A DNA stretch of 11,944 bases from the NCBI GenBank assembly GCA_947178085.1, contig CAMWWS010000046.1, forward strand, positions 1-11,944, read 5' to 3'. Position 1 is the first letter of the stretch. Each line of letters starts with the position of its first letter. The notes beneath the pieces are model-generated. The model did no database searches. It was not told the origin of the DNA and saw only the letters and a list, made by a program, of their open reading frames with translations. Source of the DNA: an uncultured Lachnospiraceae bacterium. GTDB taxonomy: Bacteria; Bacillota_A; Clostridia; Lachnospirales; Lachnospiraceae. Shown piece after piece: positions 1 to 7,399 of the stretch. The translations under genes were made by a program, and so were the position numbers.

Positions 1-70
1 ACAGCCCTGTAAGGAGATAATTGATGAGATAATGTCTCAGGGAACAGAATTGCTGAACAGGAAGTTTTAG
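1..70 (+). CDS. C-terminal end of a probable FabK-type enoyl-ACP reductase (partial)
   Basis: Only the last 22 codons are present, read in the frame starting at base 2 and ending at TAG 68-70. The visible peptide contains CKEIIDEI followed by a charged tail ending in LLNRKF. Such a helical 'K-E-I-x-x-E-I-M' tail resembles the C-terminus of clostridial FabK (FMN-dependent enoyl-ACP reductase), and fabK directly precedes fabD in the common clostridial fab operon. Identification therefore rests on a very short match plus position, and no catalytic motif is visible. The next gene, fabD, begins 46 nt downstream with no terminator between, so the two are probably co-transcribed. Another flavin enzyme or an unrelated protein is possible. 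Confidence 0.45.
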   Translation, partial: QPCKEIIDEIMSQGTELLNRKF

Positions 71-105
71 GAGACGTTAGTGCAGGTATAGTATATCAGT
101 GGTAT

Positions 106-110
106 GGAGG
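106..110 (+). promoter_or_regulatory. Ribosome binding site that sets the fabD start
   Basis: GGAGG lies 6 nt before ATG 117. An in-frame GTG at 99 would add six residues (MVWRIG), but it has no Shine-Dalgarno sequence in front, and the GGAGG would then lie inside the gene. ATG 117 gives the expected MSKTAFIFPGQGSQ start. Confidence 0.8.
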
Positions 111-116
111 ATTGGA

Positions 117-1031
117 ATGAGCAAAACGGCATTTATTTTTCCGGGTCAGGGTTCGCAGTACATTGGCATGGGAAAGGATTTTTTTGATACATATAGTGAA
201 GCAAGAGAAGTATTTAAACTTGCGGGTGAAGTTTCAGGGCTTGATATGGAGACGCTCTGCTTTGAGGAGAATGATAAAATAAACATAACAGAGTATACTC
301 AGATAGCTATGCTTGCAGATGAAGTTGCAATTTTAAAGGTGCTTGAGTCCAAGGGTATAAAGGCAGATATTGCAGCGGGCTTAAGTCTTGGTGAATACGG
401 CGCACTCGCAGCGGCGGATGTTATGGATTTGAAAGATTTGTTCCATATTATAAGAAAGCGCGGTATCTTCATGCAGGAGGCATATCCCGTAGGCGGAGCA
501 ATGACAGCAGTGCTCGGGCTTGACGCTGAGAGAATAAATGAGATTTGCAAAGCAACAGAAGGGATTGTGACAGTAGCAAATTACAACTGCCCGGGACAGA
601 TAGTAATTACAGGTGAAGAGAAGGCGGTGGCTTTGGCTGCGGAGGCTCTTATGTCAGCAGGGGCAAAACGCTGTGTTCCTTTGAAGGTAAGCGGACCTTT
701 TCACTCTGAACTCTTAAAGGGAGCAGGTGAAAAACTTGGAGAGGAGCTTAAGGACATCGTAGTAAGAAAGCCTTCAATACCGTATATCAGCAATGTGAAT
801 GCAACATATGTAAGTAATGAGGCGCCTATAAAGGAGCTTTTGCAGAATCAGGTGTCAAATTCCGTATGCTGGCAGCAGACTATTGAGAAGATGATAGCTG
901 AAGGTGTTGATACGTTTATTGAAATCGGACCGGGAAAAACTCTTAGCGGTTTTATGAGAAAGATAAACAATGACGTTAAGTGTATTAATATTGATAAAAT
1001 AGAAGACTTAAAGAAATTAGAAGTCTTGTAG
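117..1031 (+). CDS. fabD: Malonyl-CoA:ACP transacylase FabD
   Basis: This cytosolic enzyme moves the malonyl group from CoA to acyl carrier protein, supplying the extender unit for type II fatty acid synthesis. The 304-residue product is the usual FabD length. Near the N-terminus it has the FPGQGSQ motif (residues 8-14). The nucleophile elbow is GLSLGEY with Ser90. Arg115 (in RKRG) is the expected carboxylate-binding arginine, and GPFHS carries catalytic His196. The elbow reads GLSLGE rather than the E. coli GHSLGE, a variation I recall as common in Firmicutes. The start at ATG 117 is chosen over GTG 99 because GGAGG sits 6 nt upstream. The gene follows the probable fabK end and is followed 18 nt later by fabG, with the fabG leader overlapping its TAG stop. 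Confidence in the family is very high. Confidence 0.97.
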   Translation: MSKTAFIFPGQGSQYIGMGKDFFDTYSEAREVFKLAGEVSGLDMETLCFEENDKINITEYTQIAMLADEVAILKVLESKGIKADIAAGLSLGEYGALAAADVMDLKDLFHIIRKRGIFMQEAYPVGGAMTAVLGLDAERINEICKATEGIVTVANYNCPGQIVITGEEKAVALAAEALMSAGAKRCVPLKVSGPFHSELLKGAGEKLGEELKDIVVRKPSIPYISNVNATYVSNEAPIKELLQNQVSNSVCWQQTIEKMIAEGVDTFIEIGPGKTLSGFMRKINNDVKCINIDKIEDLKKLEVL

Positions 1032-1049
1032 AAAGGCATGGTCATTAAA
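1031..1049 (+). promoter_or_regulatory. fabG leader, near-copy of the fabF leader
   Basis: The segment GAAAGGCATGGTCATTAAA runs into ATG 1050. It matches the fabF leader at 1814-1831 apart from three transitions and one extra A. The ribosome binding site is probably the AAAGG at 1032-1036. The in-frame ATG at 1038 would sit only 1 nt after it, too close for normal initiation. The matching arrangement before fabF, where only the later ATG opens the gene, supports ATG 1050 as the fabG start. Confidence 0.5.
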
Positions 1050-1790
1050 ATGTTAAAAGAAAAGATAGCTCTTGTGACAGGAGCGGGACGCGGCATTGGA
1101 CGCGAGATAGCGCTTACGCTTGCAAAAAATGGTGCCACAGTGATCGTAAATTACAATGGTTCAAAGGCTTCGGCGGACGAAGTTGTTGAAGAGATAACAA
1201 AAAACGGAGGAAGCGCAGAGGCAATTCAATGTAATGTGGCCGATTTTGCGGAAAGCGAAGAGCTTGTAAAAGCGGTACTTGAAAAGTACAAAAGGGTAGA
1301 CATTCTTGTAAATAATGCCGGTATTACAAGAGATAATCTGATAATGCGCATGAGCGAGGAGGATTATGATGCAGTACTTGATACAAACTTAAAAGGCACA
1401 TTTAATATGATAAGGCATCTTTCACGCAGTTTTATCAAGCAAAGAAGCGGTAAAATCATAAACATTACATCTGTTAGCGGCGTGCTTGGAAATGCAGGGC
1501 AGGCTAATTATTCGGCATCAAAGGCAGGCGTTATCGGACTTACAAAAAGTGTGGCGAGAGAGCTTGCAAGCCGTGGCATCAATGTAAATGCAGTGGCTCC
1601 GGGCTTTATTGATACAGACATGACAAAGAATATGACAGATGATGCTAAAAAAGCGGTTAGTGAAATGATACCTATGGGCAAAATGGGAAGCGCAAAGGAT
1701 ATTGCTGAAATGGTAATGTTTCTTGCAAGCGAAAACTCAAATTACATCACCGGTCAGGTAATATGTGTTGATGGTGGTATGGCTATTTAA
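1050..1790 (+). CDS. fabG: 3-oxoacyl-ACP reductase FabG
   Basis: NADPH-dependent reduction of 3-oxoacyl-ACP to (R)-3-hydroxyacyl-ACP, the first reduction of each elongation cycle. This is a classical short-chain dehydrogenase of 246 residues counted from ATG 1050, the usual FabG length. The nucleotide-binding motif TGAGRGIG is at residues 10-17 and NNAG at 88-91. The catalytic set is Ser141, Tyr154 and Lys158 (YSASK), matching the spacing of the E. coli enzyme, and PGFIDTDM follows in the substrate region. The start at 1038 (four extra residues, MVIK) is possible but has poor ribosome binding site spacing. It lies between fabD and fabF on the same strand with short gaps, so it is part of one transcription unit. 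The operon context separates it from other SDR enzymes. Confidence 0.95.
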   Translation: MLKEKIALVTGAGRGIGREIALTLAKNGATVIVNYNGSKASADEVVEEITKNGGSAEAIQCNVADFAESEELVKAVLEKYKRVDILVNNAGITRDNLIMRMSEEDYDAVLDTNLKGTFNMIRHLSRSFIKQRSGKIINITSVSGVLGNAGQANYSASKAGVIGLTKSVARELASRGINVNAVAPGFIDTDMTKNMTDDAKKAVSEMIPMGKMGSAKDIAEMVMFLASENSNYITGQVICVDGGMAI

Positions 1791-1813
1791 TAGTGACTGG
1801 TTGAAAAATCAAA

Positions 1814-1831
1814 GAAAGGCGTGGTTATCAA
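1814..1831 (+). promoter_or_regulatory. fabF leader with possible four-codon mini-ORF
   Basis: GAAAGGCGTGGTTATCAA precedes ATG 1832 with 12 nt between GAAAGG and the start. Within it, GTG 1821 opens GTG-GTT-ATC-AAA-TGA, whose stop codon overlaps the fabF start as ATGA. The same V-I-K codon series (with synonymous changes) occurs before fabG. Whether it is ever translated is unknown, since the spacing from GAAAGG to GTG is only 1 nt. Confidence 0.35.
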
Positions 1832-3067
1832 ATGAAAAAAAGAGTAGTAGTAACAGGTATGGGCGCGATTACTCCTATCGGAAATAGTGTAGACTCTTTT
1901 TGGGAGAGCGTTAAGCAGGGCAAAATCGGTTTTGACAGGATTTCATATTTTGATGCATCGGAGTATAAATGTAAGCTTGCAGCAGAAGTGAAGGACTTTA
2001 ATGCTGAAAATTATATGGATAAGAAATCAGCACGCAGAATGGAGCAGTTCTGTCAGTTTGCAGTAGCAGCGGCTAAAGAGGCTATAGAAGATGCCGGAAT
2101 AGATATGGAGAAGGAAGATGCGTTCAGGGTTGGATGTGCTGTAGGAAGCGGCATAGGAAGCATTCAGGCAATGGAGCGTGAATACACAAAACTCGTAGAG
2201 AAAGGACCATCGAAAATTTCTCCTTTGTTTGTTCCTCTTATGATTTCAAACATGGCTGCAGGAAATGTCAGTATTATGTTTGGATTAAAGGGTAAAAACA
2301 TTAACGTTGTGACAGCGTGTGCAACAGGTACGAACTCGATCGGTGAAGCATTTAGGACAATTCAATACGGAGATGCTGATATTATTTTGGCAGGAGGTAC
2401 AGAGAGCTCTATTACGCCATTGGGAGTCGGTGGGTTTGCGGCGCTTACAGCACTTTCACCCAGTGAAGATCCCGTAAGATGTTCTATTCCATTCGATAAG
2501 GACAGAAGCGGATTTGTTATGGGAGAGGGTGCAGGTATAGTAATACTTGAGGAACTTGAGCATGCAAAGGCAAGGGGGGCGAAGATTTATGCAGAGGTAG
2601 CAGGTTATGGATGCTCGGCAGATGCATTTCATATCACATCACCTGCAGAGGACGGCTCAGGCGCGGCGGCAGCTATGATAAATGCAGTGAAGGACGCAGG
2701 TATACAGCCTACGGATATCACGTATATCAATGCTCACGGAACAAGCACACATCACAACGATTTATTTGAAACAAGAGCTATAAAGTATGCGTTTGGTGAT
2801 CATGCGTATAATATAAAAATTAACTCTACAAAATCGATGATAGGTCACTTGCTTGGTGCCGCAGGTGCGGTTGAATTTGTTACGTGCGTGAAGGAAATTG
2901 AGGAAGGCTTTATTCATAAGACAGTAGGTCTTCAGGAGAGTGAAGAAGAGATGGACTTAAATTACTGCAAAGAAAGTTCAATGGAAGATATTGTATATGC
3001 TCTTAGTAATTCACTTGGTTTTGGAGGACACAACGCAAGCATATTGATTAAAAAATTTACTGAATAG
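1832..3067 (+). CDS. fabF: 3-oxoacyl-ACP synthase II FabF
   Basis: The elongating condensing enzyme: it joins malonyl-ACP to a growing acyl-ACP with loss of CO2. The 411-residue product has the usual length for the family and the complete thiolase-fold triad: Cys163 in VVTACATGT, His302 in [11 protein letters not shown], and His339 in [15 protein letters not shown], with Lys334 also in place. The C-terminus carries the [11 protein letters not shown] signature. Cys-His-His, rather than the Cys-His-Asn of FabH, places it with FabB/FabF, and the Firmicute context favours FabF. The ATG at 1832 directly opens [17 protein letters not shown], the canonical N-terminus. It follows fabG by 41 nt. After it comes a 73-nt spacer with an AT-rich dyad, where clostridial operons usually have accB. 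No truncation or frameshift is seen. Confidence 0.97.
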   Translation: MKKRVVVTGMGAITPIGNSVDSFWESVKQGKIGFDRISYFDASEYKCKLAAEVKDFNAENYMDKKSARRMEQFCQFAVAAAKEAIEDAGIDMEKEDAFRVGCAVGSGIGSIQAMEREYTKLVEKGPSKISPLFVPLMISNMAAGNVSIMFGLKGKNINVVTACATGTNSIGEAFRTIQYGDADIILAGGTESSITPLGVGGFAALTALSPSEDPVRCSIPFDKDRSGFVMGEGAGIVILEELEHAKARGAKIYAEVAGYGCSADAFHITSPAEDGSGAAAAMINAVKDAGIQPTDITYINAHGTSTHHNDLFETRAIKYAFGDHAYNIKINSTKSMIGHLLGAAGAVEFVTCVKEIEEGFIHKTVGLQESEEEMDLNYCKESSMEDIVYALSNSLGFGGHNASILIKKFTE

Positions 3068-3085
3068 CGGGAACATAAAATCAGC

Positions 3086-3113
3086 GTATATATTATTAAA
3101 TAATGCGATATAC
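3086..3113 (+). repeat. AT-rich nested inverted repeat between fabF and fabZ
   Basis: The outer arms are GTATAT (3086-3091) and ATATAC (3108-3113). The inner arms are ATTATT (3092-3097) and AATAAT (3099-3104), separated by a single A, with a three-base GCG bulge at 3105-3107. It has no T-run and little GC, so it is not an intrinsic terminator. It may be a protein-binding dyad, a processing or mRNA structure element, or chance in AT-rich spacer DNA. Confidence 0.35.
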
Positions 3114-3140
3114 AGATACGACGCAGGAAAGGTAGCAGAT

Positions 3141-3572
3141 ATGTCAGTTTACACAGCAAAAGAAATAATGGACATAATTCCACACAGACACCCATTCATG
3201 CTTATAGACACAATTGAAGAGCTTGAGGAGGGACAAAGAGCACTCGGTAAAAAGTGCGTCAGTTTCAACGAACCGTATTTTGCAGGTCATTTTCCGGGGA
3301 ATCCCGTAATGCCCGGAGTGCTTATAATCGAGGCGCTTGCACAGGTTGGAGCGGTTGCAATTTTGGAGATGCCTGAGTGGAAAGGAAAGACAGCATATTT
3401 TGTGGGAATAGACAAAGCACGCTTTAAGCAGAAAGTCTATCCCGGAGATGTTCTTATGCTTGAAACAAAGATTGTAAAGGTAAAGGGACCTATCGGAGTA
3501 GGTGAGGCAACAGCCACTGTAAACGGAAAAATTGTCTGTAAGGCAGAATTGACGTTTGCAATCGGGGATTAA
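3141..3572 (+). CDS. fabZ: 3-hydroxyacyl-ACP dehydratase FabZ
   Basis: Removes water from (R)-3-hydroxyacyl-ACP to give trans-2-enoyl-ACP. The 143 residues form a single hot-dog domain of normal FabZ length. The opening [12 protein letters not shown] (residues 12-23) is diagnostic. The active-site stretch [22 protein letters not shown] carries catalytic His50 and Glu64. This His/Glu arrangement and the 'PGVL' form fit FabZ rather than FabA, so no cis-isomerase function is implied. The gene has GAAAGG 8 nt before its ATG. It follows fabF after a 73-nt spacer and precedes accDA by 23 nt. In related clostridial operons accB and accC flank fabZ; neither is here. Confidence 0.96.
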   Translation: MSVYTAKEIMDIIPHRHPFMLIDTIEELEEGQRALGKKCVSFNEPYFAGHFPGNPVMPGVLIIEALAQVGAVAILEMPEWKGKTAYFVGIDKARFKQKVYPGDVLMLETKIVKVKGPIGVGEATATVNGKIVCKAELTFAIGD

Positions 3573-3595
3573 CCGGGAAGGAAAAGGGGTTAAAT

Positions 3596-5344
3596 ATGAG
3601 TAGAATTCGGAAATTTCCTACTGATTTGTATAACAGACTTGAGGAAAGACTTAGGAATAAGTTGAAAAACAATAATTCAGATATTGCAAAGGATGCGATA
3701 AGTGAGGATCTTATAAAATGTCCTAAGTGTGGTAAGATGGTAGAACGTGCTCATGTAGTAAAGAGAAAGTATGTATGCTATGAATGCGGCGGATATTTCC
3801 GCGTAAGAACCAAAAATCGCATTCGAATGGTAGCTGACTTCAAAACATTCGAACCGTGGTTTGAAGACATGGAGGTAAGCAATCCGCTTGATTTTGAGGG
3901 ATATGAGGAAAAACTTGCGGCGGCACGTGAAAAGACAGGACTTAACGAGGCGGTCACGGTCGGACGGTGCAAGGTATTTGGTGACGACATTGTGCTTGGC
4001 GTGTGTGATTCGCGTTTTATGATGTCAAGTATGGGGCATGTTGTTGGCGAGAAAATTACAAGGGCAATTGAGAGGGCAACAGAGCTTAGGCTTCCCGTAT
4101 TTTTGTTCTGCTGTTCAGGCGGTGCAAGAATGCAGGAAGGAATTATATCCTTAATGCAGATGGCTAAAACTTCTGCTGCAATAAAAAAGCATGGAGATGC
4201 AGGGCTTTTATTCTGCCCAATCCTTACAGACCCTACAACAGGCGGCGTAACAGCAAGCTTTGCTATGCTTGGAGATGTAATTATGGCTGAACCGGGAGCG
4301 CTTATCGGCTTTGCAGGACCGCGCGTTATCAGACAGACGATAGGACAGGAACTTCCGGAGGGTTTTCAGACAGCAGAATTTCTTGTAGAGCATGGTTTTG
4401 TTGATGGTATCGTTGAAAGAGAACGGCTGAAGAAAACAATACATTTTCTTATAACCGCGCATCAGGGAGTAGGAAAAAAGACCTATAATAATTTCGGAGA
4501 AGAAAAAGACTTTAAGTTTGAACTTAGCGAGAGCTTAAAGGAACAGTCATGGAATGCGGAACAATTTACGGCATGGGAAAAGGTAAAGGCAGTAAGACAA
4601 ATAGACAGACCGTCCGCGATGCAATATATTGACAGCATATTTGACGTGTTTGTGGAGGCGCACGGCGACAGAGGTTTCGGTGACGATAAGGCTCTTGTCG
4701 GCGGAATCGCATTTATTGGAATGCAGCCTGTAACTGTTATAGCTGATTTAAAGGGAAACAGCCTTGAAGAATGTCAACAGAGAAACTTCGGAATGCCGCT
4801 TCCTGAAGGATACAGAAAAGCTTTAAGACTTATGAAGCAGGCTGAAAAGTTTAACAGACCGATTATCAGCTTTGTAAATACGTCAGGTGCATTCTGCGGT
4901 GTTGAGGCGGAGGAACGCGGTCAGGGTGAAGCGATTGCAAGAAATCTTCTGGAGATGTCAGGCTTAAAGGTGCCCGTTTTATGTATTTTGATAGGAGAGG
5001 GTGGAAGCGGCGGGGCGATTGCCACTGCTGTAGGAAATGAAGTTTGGATGATGGAAAATGCTACATACTCAATTCTTTCACCGGAGGGCTTTGCATCAAT
5101 CCTTTGGAAGGATGCAGGCAGAGCGCAGGAGGCAAGTGAAGTTATGAATATAACGGCACAGGATTTAAAACGTCTTGGCGTTATAGAGCACATTGTTCCC
5201 GAGTTTGGCGGTGCGGGTGCAGAAACTTCAGAAGCGATTGCCGGATATATGAAGAAGCACATTATGGAGTTCTTGGAAAAATATAGCGGTATGAGCGGTG
5301 AGGAAATTGCAGCCGAGCGTTATTCACGCTTTAGAAGTTTTTAA
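3596..5344 (+). CDS. accDA: Fused acetyl-CoA carboxylase carboxyltransferase, beta (AccD) plus alpha (AccA)
   Basis: Transfers CO2 from carboxybiotin on BCCP to acetyl-CoA, forming malonyl-CoA. The single 582-residue chain joins both carboxyltransferase subunits. The AccD half (about 1-290) has a zinc ribbon Cys42-x2-Cys45-x15-Cys61-x2-Cys64 and SGGARMQEG (174-182). The AccA half (about 325-582) has [17 protein letters not shown] (397-413), GEGGSGGA (467-474) and the [11 protein letters not shown] signature. The AccA N-terminal helical extension of stand-alone subunits is mostly missing, replaced by a linker near 292-324. Where E. coli AccA reads DTPGAYPGV, this protein reads NTSGAFCGV (428-436). 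The reading frame runs through both halves without interruption, so this is a true fusion. It needs a biotin carboxylase and BCCP encoded outside the window. The stop TAA overlaps the ribosome binding site of the next gene. Confidence 0.95.
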   Translation: MSRIRKFPTDLYNRLEERLRNKLKNNNSDIAKDAISEDLIKCPKCGKMVERAHVVKRKYVCYECGGYFRVRTKNRIRMVADFKTFEPWFEDMEVSNPLDFEGYEEKLAAAREKTGLNEAVTVGRCKVFGDDIVLGVCDSRFMMSSMGHVVGEKITRAIERATELRLPVFLFCCSGGARMQEGIISLMQMAKTSAAIKKHGDAGLLFCPILTDPTTGGVTASFAMLGDVIMAEPGALIGFAGPRVIRQTIGQELPEGFQTAEFLVEHGFVDGIVERERLKKTIHFLITAHQGVGKKTYNNFGEEKDFKFELSESLKEQSWNAEQFTAWEKVKAVRQIDRPSAMQYIDSIFDVFVEAHGDRGFGDDKALVGGIAFIGMQPVTVIADLKGNSLEECQQRNFGMPLPEGYRKALRLMKQAEKFNRPIISFVNTSGAFCGVEAEERGQGEAIARNLLEMSGLKVPVLCILIGEGGSGGAIATAVGNEVWMMENATYSILSPEGFASILWKDAGRAQEASEVMNITAQDLKRLGVIEHIVPEFGGAGAETSEAIAGYMKKHIMEFLEKYSGMSGEEIAAERYSRFRSF

Positions 5345-5355
5345 GGAGTAGTTTA

Positions 5356-6396
5356 ATGAAAATAAATGAATTGAAAATAGGCGGTATAACAGCCCGCGTT
5401 CCGTTAATACAGGGCGGAATGGGTGTAGGAGTGAGTTTGTCGGGACTGGCAGGGGCAGTTGCGGCAGAAGGCGGAATAGGAGTCATTTCCACAGCGCAAA
5501 TCGGATACCGTGATCCTGATTTCGACAGACATCCGATAGAGTGTAATTTAAAGGCAATAGACGATGAGATAAAGAAAGCGAGAGTAATTGCGCGCGGCGG
5601 CATCATTGGAGTAAATATAATGGTGGCGACGAAACGCTACGAGGATTATGTAAAGGCGGCAGTCAAATCAGGCGCTGACATAATAATATCAGGTGCAGGA
5701 CTTCCGATGACACTCCCTGAAATTTCGGGAGACGCCAAGATAGCGCCTATAGTTTCAAGTAAGAAAGCATTATCTGTGATATCAAAATATTGGGATAAGA
5801 AATACAATAGAAAACCTGATTTGATAGTCATAGAGGGACCGATGGCAGGAGGGCATTTAGGATTCAGCACGGAAGAAGTAGATGAATATACGGTTGCAAA
5901 GACAAAAAATTATGATGATGAGATTAAGCAGATAATTGCGCTTGCAGATGAGTTGGATGTACCTGTAGCAGTGGCAGGAGGCGTCTATGATCGTGCCGAT
6001 ATGGAACACTATTTAGCAATGGGCGCGAAGGCTGTTCAGGTAGCGACGCGTTTTGTCACGACAAAAGAATGTGATGCATCTGATGCATATAAGCAGGCAT
6101 ATATCGATGCTAAGAAAGAAGATATTGTTATCGTGAAAAGTCCAGTTGGAATGCCGGGACGCGCGATACATAATGCATTTTTGGATAAAGTGGCAGCAGG
6201 AGAGCGGTTTATGAGAGGATGCAGGCAGTGTGTGAGTACCTGCAATCCTGAGACAACTCCATATTGTATAACGGAGGCGCTTGTAAATGCAGTGAAAGGA
6301 AATCTTGATGAGGGCTTGATTTTTTGCGGAAGTAATGCTTACCGGGCAGAAAAAATTGAGTCAGTATCAGATATAATGGAGGAATTTTCAAAATGA
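5356..6396 (+). CDS. FMN-dependent oxidoreductase of the nitronate monooxygenase / FabK-like family
   Basis: This is a 346-residue TIM-barrel flavoprotein of the NMO/2-nitropropane dioxygenase family (COG2070), which also includes the enoyl-ACP reductase FabK. Visible motifs are LIQGGMGVGVS near the N-terminus (17-28), MAGGHLGF (163-170) with the family histidine His167, AVAGGVYD (205-212) and AVQVATRF (226-233) in the FMN phosphate region. The C-terminus holds a cysteine-rich segment, Cys289-x2-Cys292-x3-Cys296-x7-Cys304, plus Cys324 in FCGSNAYR. FabK proteins as I know them lack this cluster, so this is probably a separate subfamily. Its location in the fab operon, overlapping fabH by 4 nt, suggests a role in fatty acid synthesis or flavin redox balance, but its substrate is not determined from sequence. 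Clean AAGGAG overlaps the accDA stop. Confidence 0.85.
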   Translation: MKINELKIGGITARVPLIQGGMGVGVSLSGLAGAVAAEGGIGVISTAQIGYRDPDFDRHPIECNLKAIDDEIKKARVIARGGIIGVNIMVATKRYEDYVKAAVKSGADIIISGAGLPMTLPEISGDAKIAPIVSSKKALSVISKYWDKKYNRKPDLIVIEGPMAGGHLGFSTEEVDEYTVAKTKNYDDEIKQIIALADELDVPVAVAGGVYDRADMEHYLAMGAKAVQVATRFVTTKECDASDAYKQAYIDAKKEDIVIVKSPVGMPGRAIHNAFLDKVAAGERFMRGCRQCVSTCNPETTPYCITEALVNAVKGNLDEGLIFCGSNAYRAEKIESVSDIMEEFSK

Positions 6397-7391
6397 CTAT
6401 AAAAATCACAGGTACAGGGAGCGCTTTGCCTGAAAAAACAGTTACAAATTTTGATTTAGCAAAGCTTGTGGATACTTCTGATGAATGGATACGTGAGCGC
6501 ACCGGCATATCAGAGCGCAGAATTGCCACAAATGACACAGTATCGTCACTTGCCTCAAAAGCATGCGGGAAAGCGCTTGAGATGGCAGGGCGTAATGCAG
6601 AAGATGTGGAACTTATCATAGTTGCAACCTGCTCGCCTGAGTTTTTGCTTCCCTGCTGTGCGTGTCAGGTCCAGAGTGATATAGGAGCTCATAAAGCCGT
6701 GGCATTTGATTTAAACGCGGCGTGTTCGGGATTCCTGTTTGCTTTGAATACGGCTTATGCATATATGCAGACGGGACTTTATAAAAATGCATTAATTGTA
6801 GGAAGCGAAGTGCTTTCTAAACTTATAGACTGGACGGACCGTTCTATATGTGTGCTTTTCGGAGATGGAGCGGGAGCTGCTTTTGTGGAAGCTTCGGATA
6901 TGGATGAAATTTATGAAAGCGGTAGAAAAGCGGGTATTGAGAGTATAGTAATGGGTTCTGACGGCACAAAGGGAATGACTCTTTCGTGTATGGAAAGGGA
7001 ACTGGCGAACCCTTACGTGGAAAAAATTGAGGACGTAAATCCGTTTGTCCATATGGATGGACAGGAAGTATATAAATTTGCGACAAGACAGGTTCCTGCC
7101 TGCATTAGTGAGGCATTGGAAAAAGCCGGCGTTACAATAGCTGATATTGATATGTTTGTACTTCATCAGGCGAATATACGTATTATTGAGTCCGTAGCTA
7201 AGCGTTTAAAGGCGGATTTATCTAAGTTTCCTGTAAATTTAGACAAGGTAGGGAATATGTCGTCTGCGACGATTCCGGTATTGCTTGACGAATTGAACAG
7301 AGGTGGTAGAATAAAGAAAGGTGACAGACTTGTGTTATCGGGTTTTGGAGCTGGGCTTACATATGGAGCCAGCGTACTTGTCTGGGGCTAA
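6393..7391 (+). CDS. fabH: 3-oxoacyl-ACP synthase III FabH
   Basis: Starts fatty acid synthesis by condensing an acyl-CoA primer (acetyl-CoA or a branched/short acyl-CoA) with malonyl-ACP. The 332-residue chain has the FabH triad: Cys111 in DLNAACSGF, His258 in LHQAN and Asn288 in VGNMSSATIP. The N-terminus shows TSDEWIRERTGISERR, the CoA-binding region with the conserved tryptophan, and the C-terminus GFGAGLTYGASVLVWG. Primer preference cannot be read safely. The ATG overlaps the upstream stop as ATGA (6393-6396), with GGAGGA at 6378-6383 inside the preceding gene, so translation is probably coupled. In common clostridial operons fabH is near the promoter; here it is almost last. Cysteine-rich LPCCACQ at 86-92 is unusual but does not affect the triad. 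Confidence 0.96.
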   Translation: MTIKITGTGSALPEKTVTNFDLAKLVDTSDEWIRERTGISERRIATNDTVSSLASKACGKALEMAGRNAEDVELIIVATCSPEFLLPCCACQVQSDIGAHKAVAFDLNAACSGFLFALNTAYAYMQTGLYKNALIVGSEVLSKLIDWTDRSICVLFGDGAGAAFVEASDMDEIYESGRKAGIESIVMGSDGTKGMTLSCMERELANPYVEKIEDVNPFVHMDGQEVYKFATRQVPACISEALEKAGVTIADIDMFVLHQANIRIIESVAKRLKADLSKFPVNLDKVGNMSSATIPVLLDELNRGGRIKKGDRLVLSGFGAGLTYGASVLVWG

Positions 7392-7399
7392 AGATTGAT

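Noticed and set aside
99..116. GTG 99 as the fabD start
   Set aside because: No ribosome binding site precedes it, while GGAGG at 106-110 is correctly spaced for ATG 117.
299..550. Open reading frame on the - strand inside fabD (and similar antisense frames within fabF, accDA, fabH, rfbD)
   Set aside because: Each lies opposite a well-supported gene, has low-complexity Ser/Ala/Pro-rich content and no ribosome binding site or family resemblance. They are shadows of the real genes.
1799..1814. GGTTGAAAAATCAAAG as a FabT-type operator (TTGA-N4-TCAA) between fabG and fabF
   Set aside because: The arms are only 4 bp, the spacer length does not fit the tighter symmetry I associate with FabT sites, and it lies inside an operon without a promoter nearby. 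Chance is likely in AT-rich DNA.
6379..6620. Possible novel small protein opposite the fabK-like/fabH junction
   Set aside because: The - strand frame crosses two convincingly coding genes and has no supporting signals.
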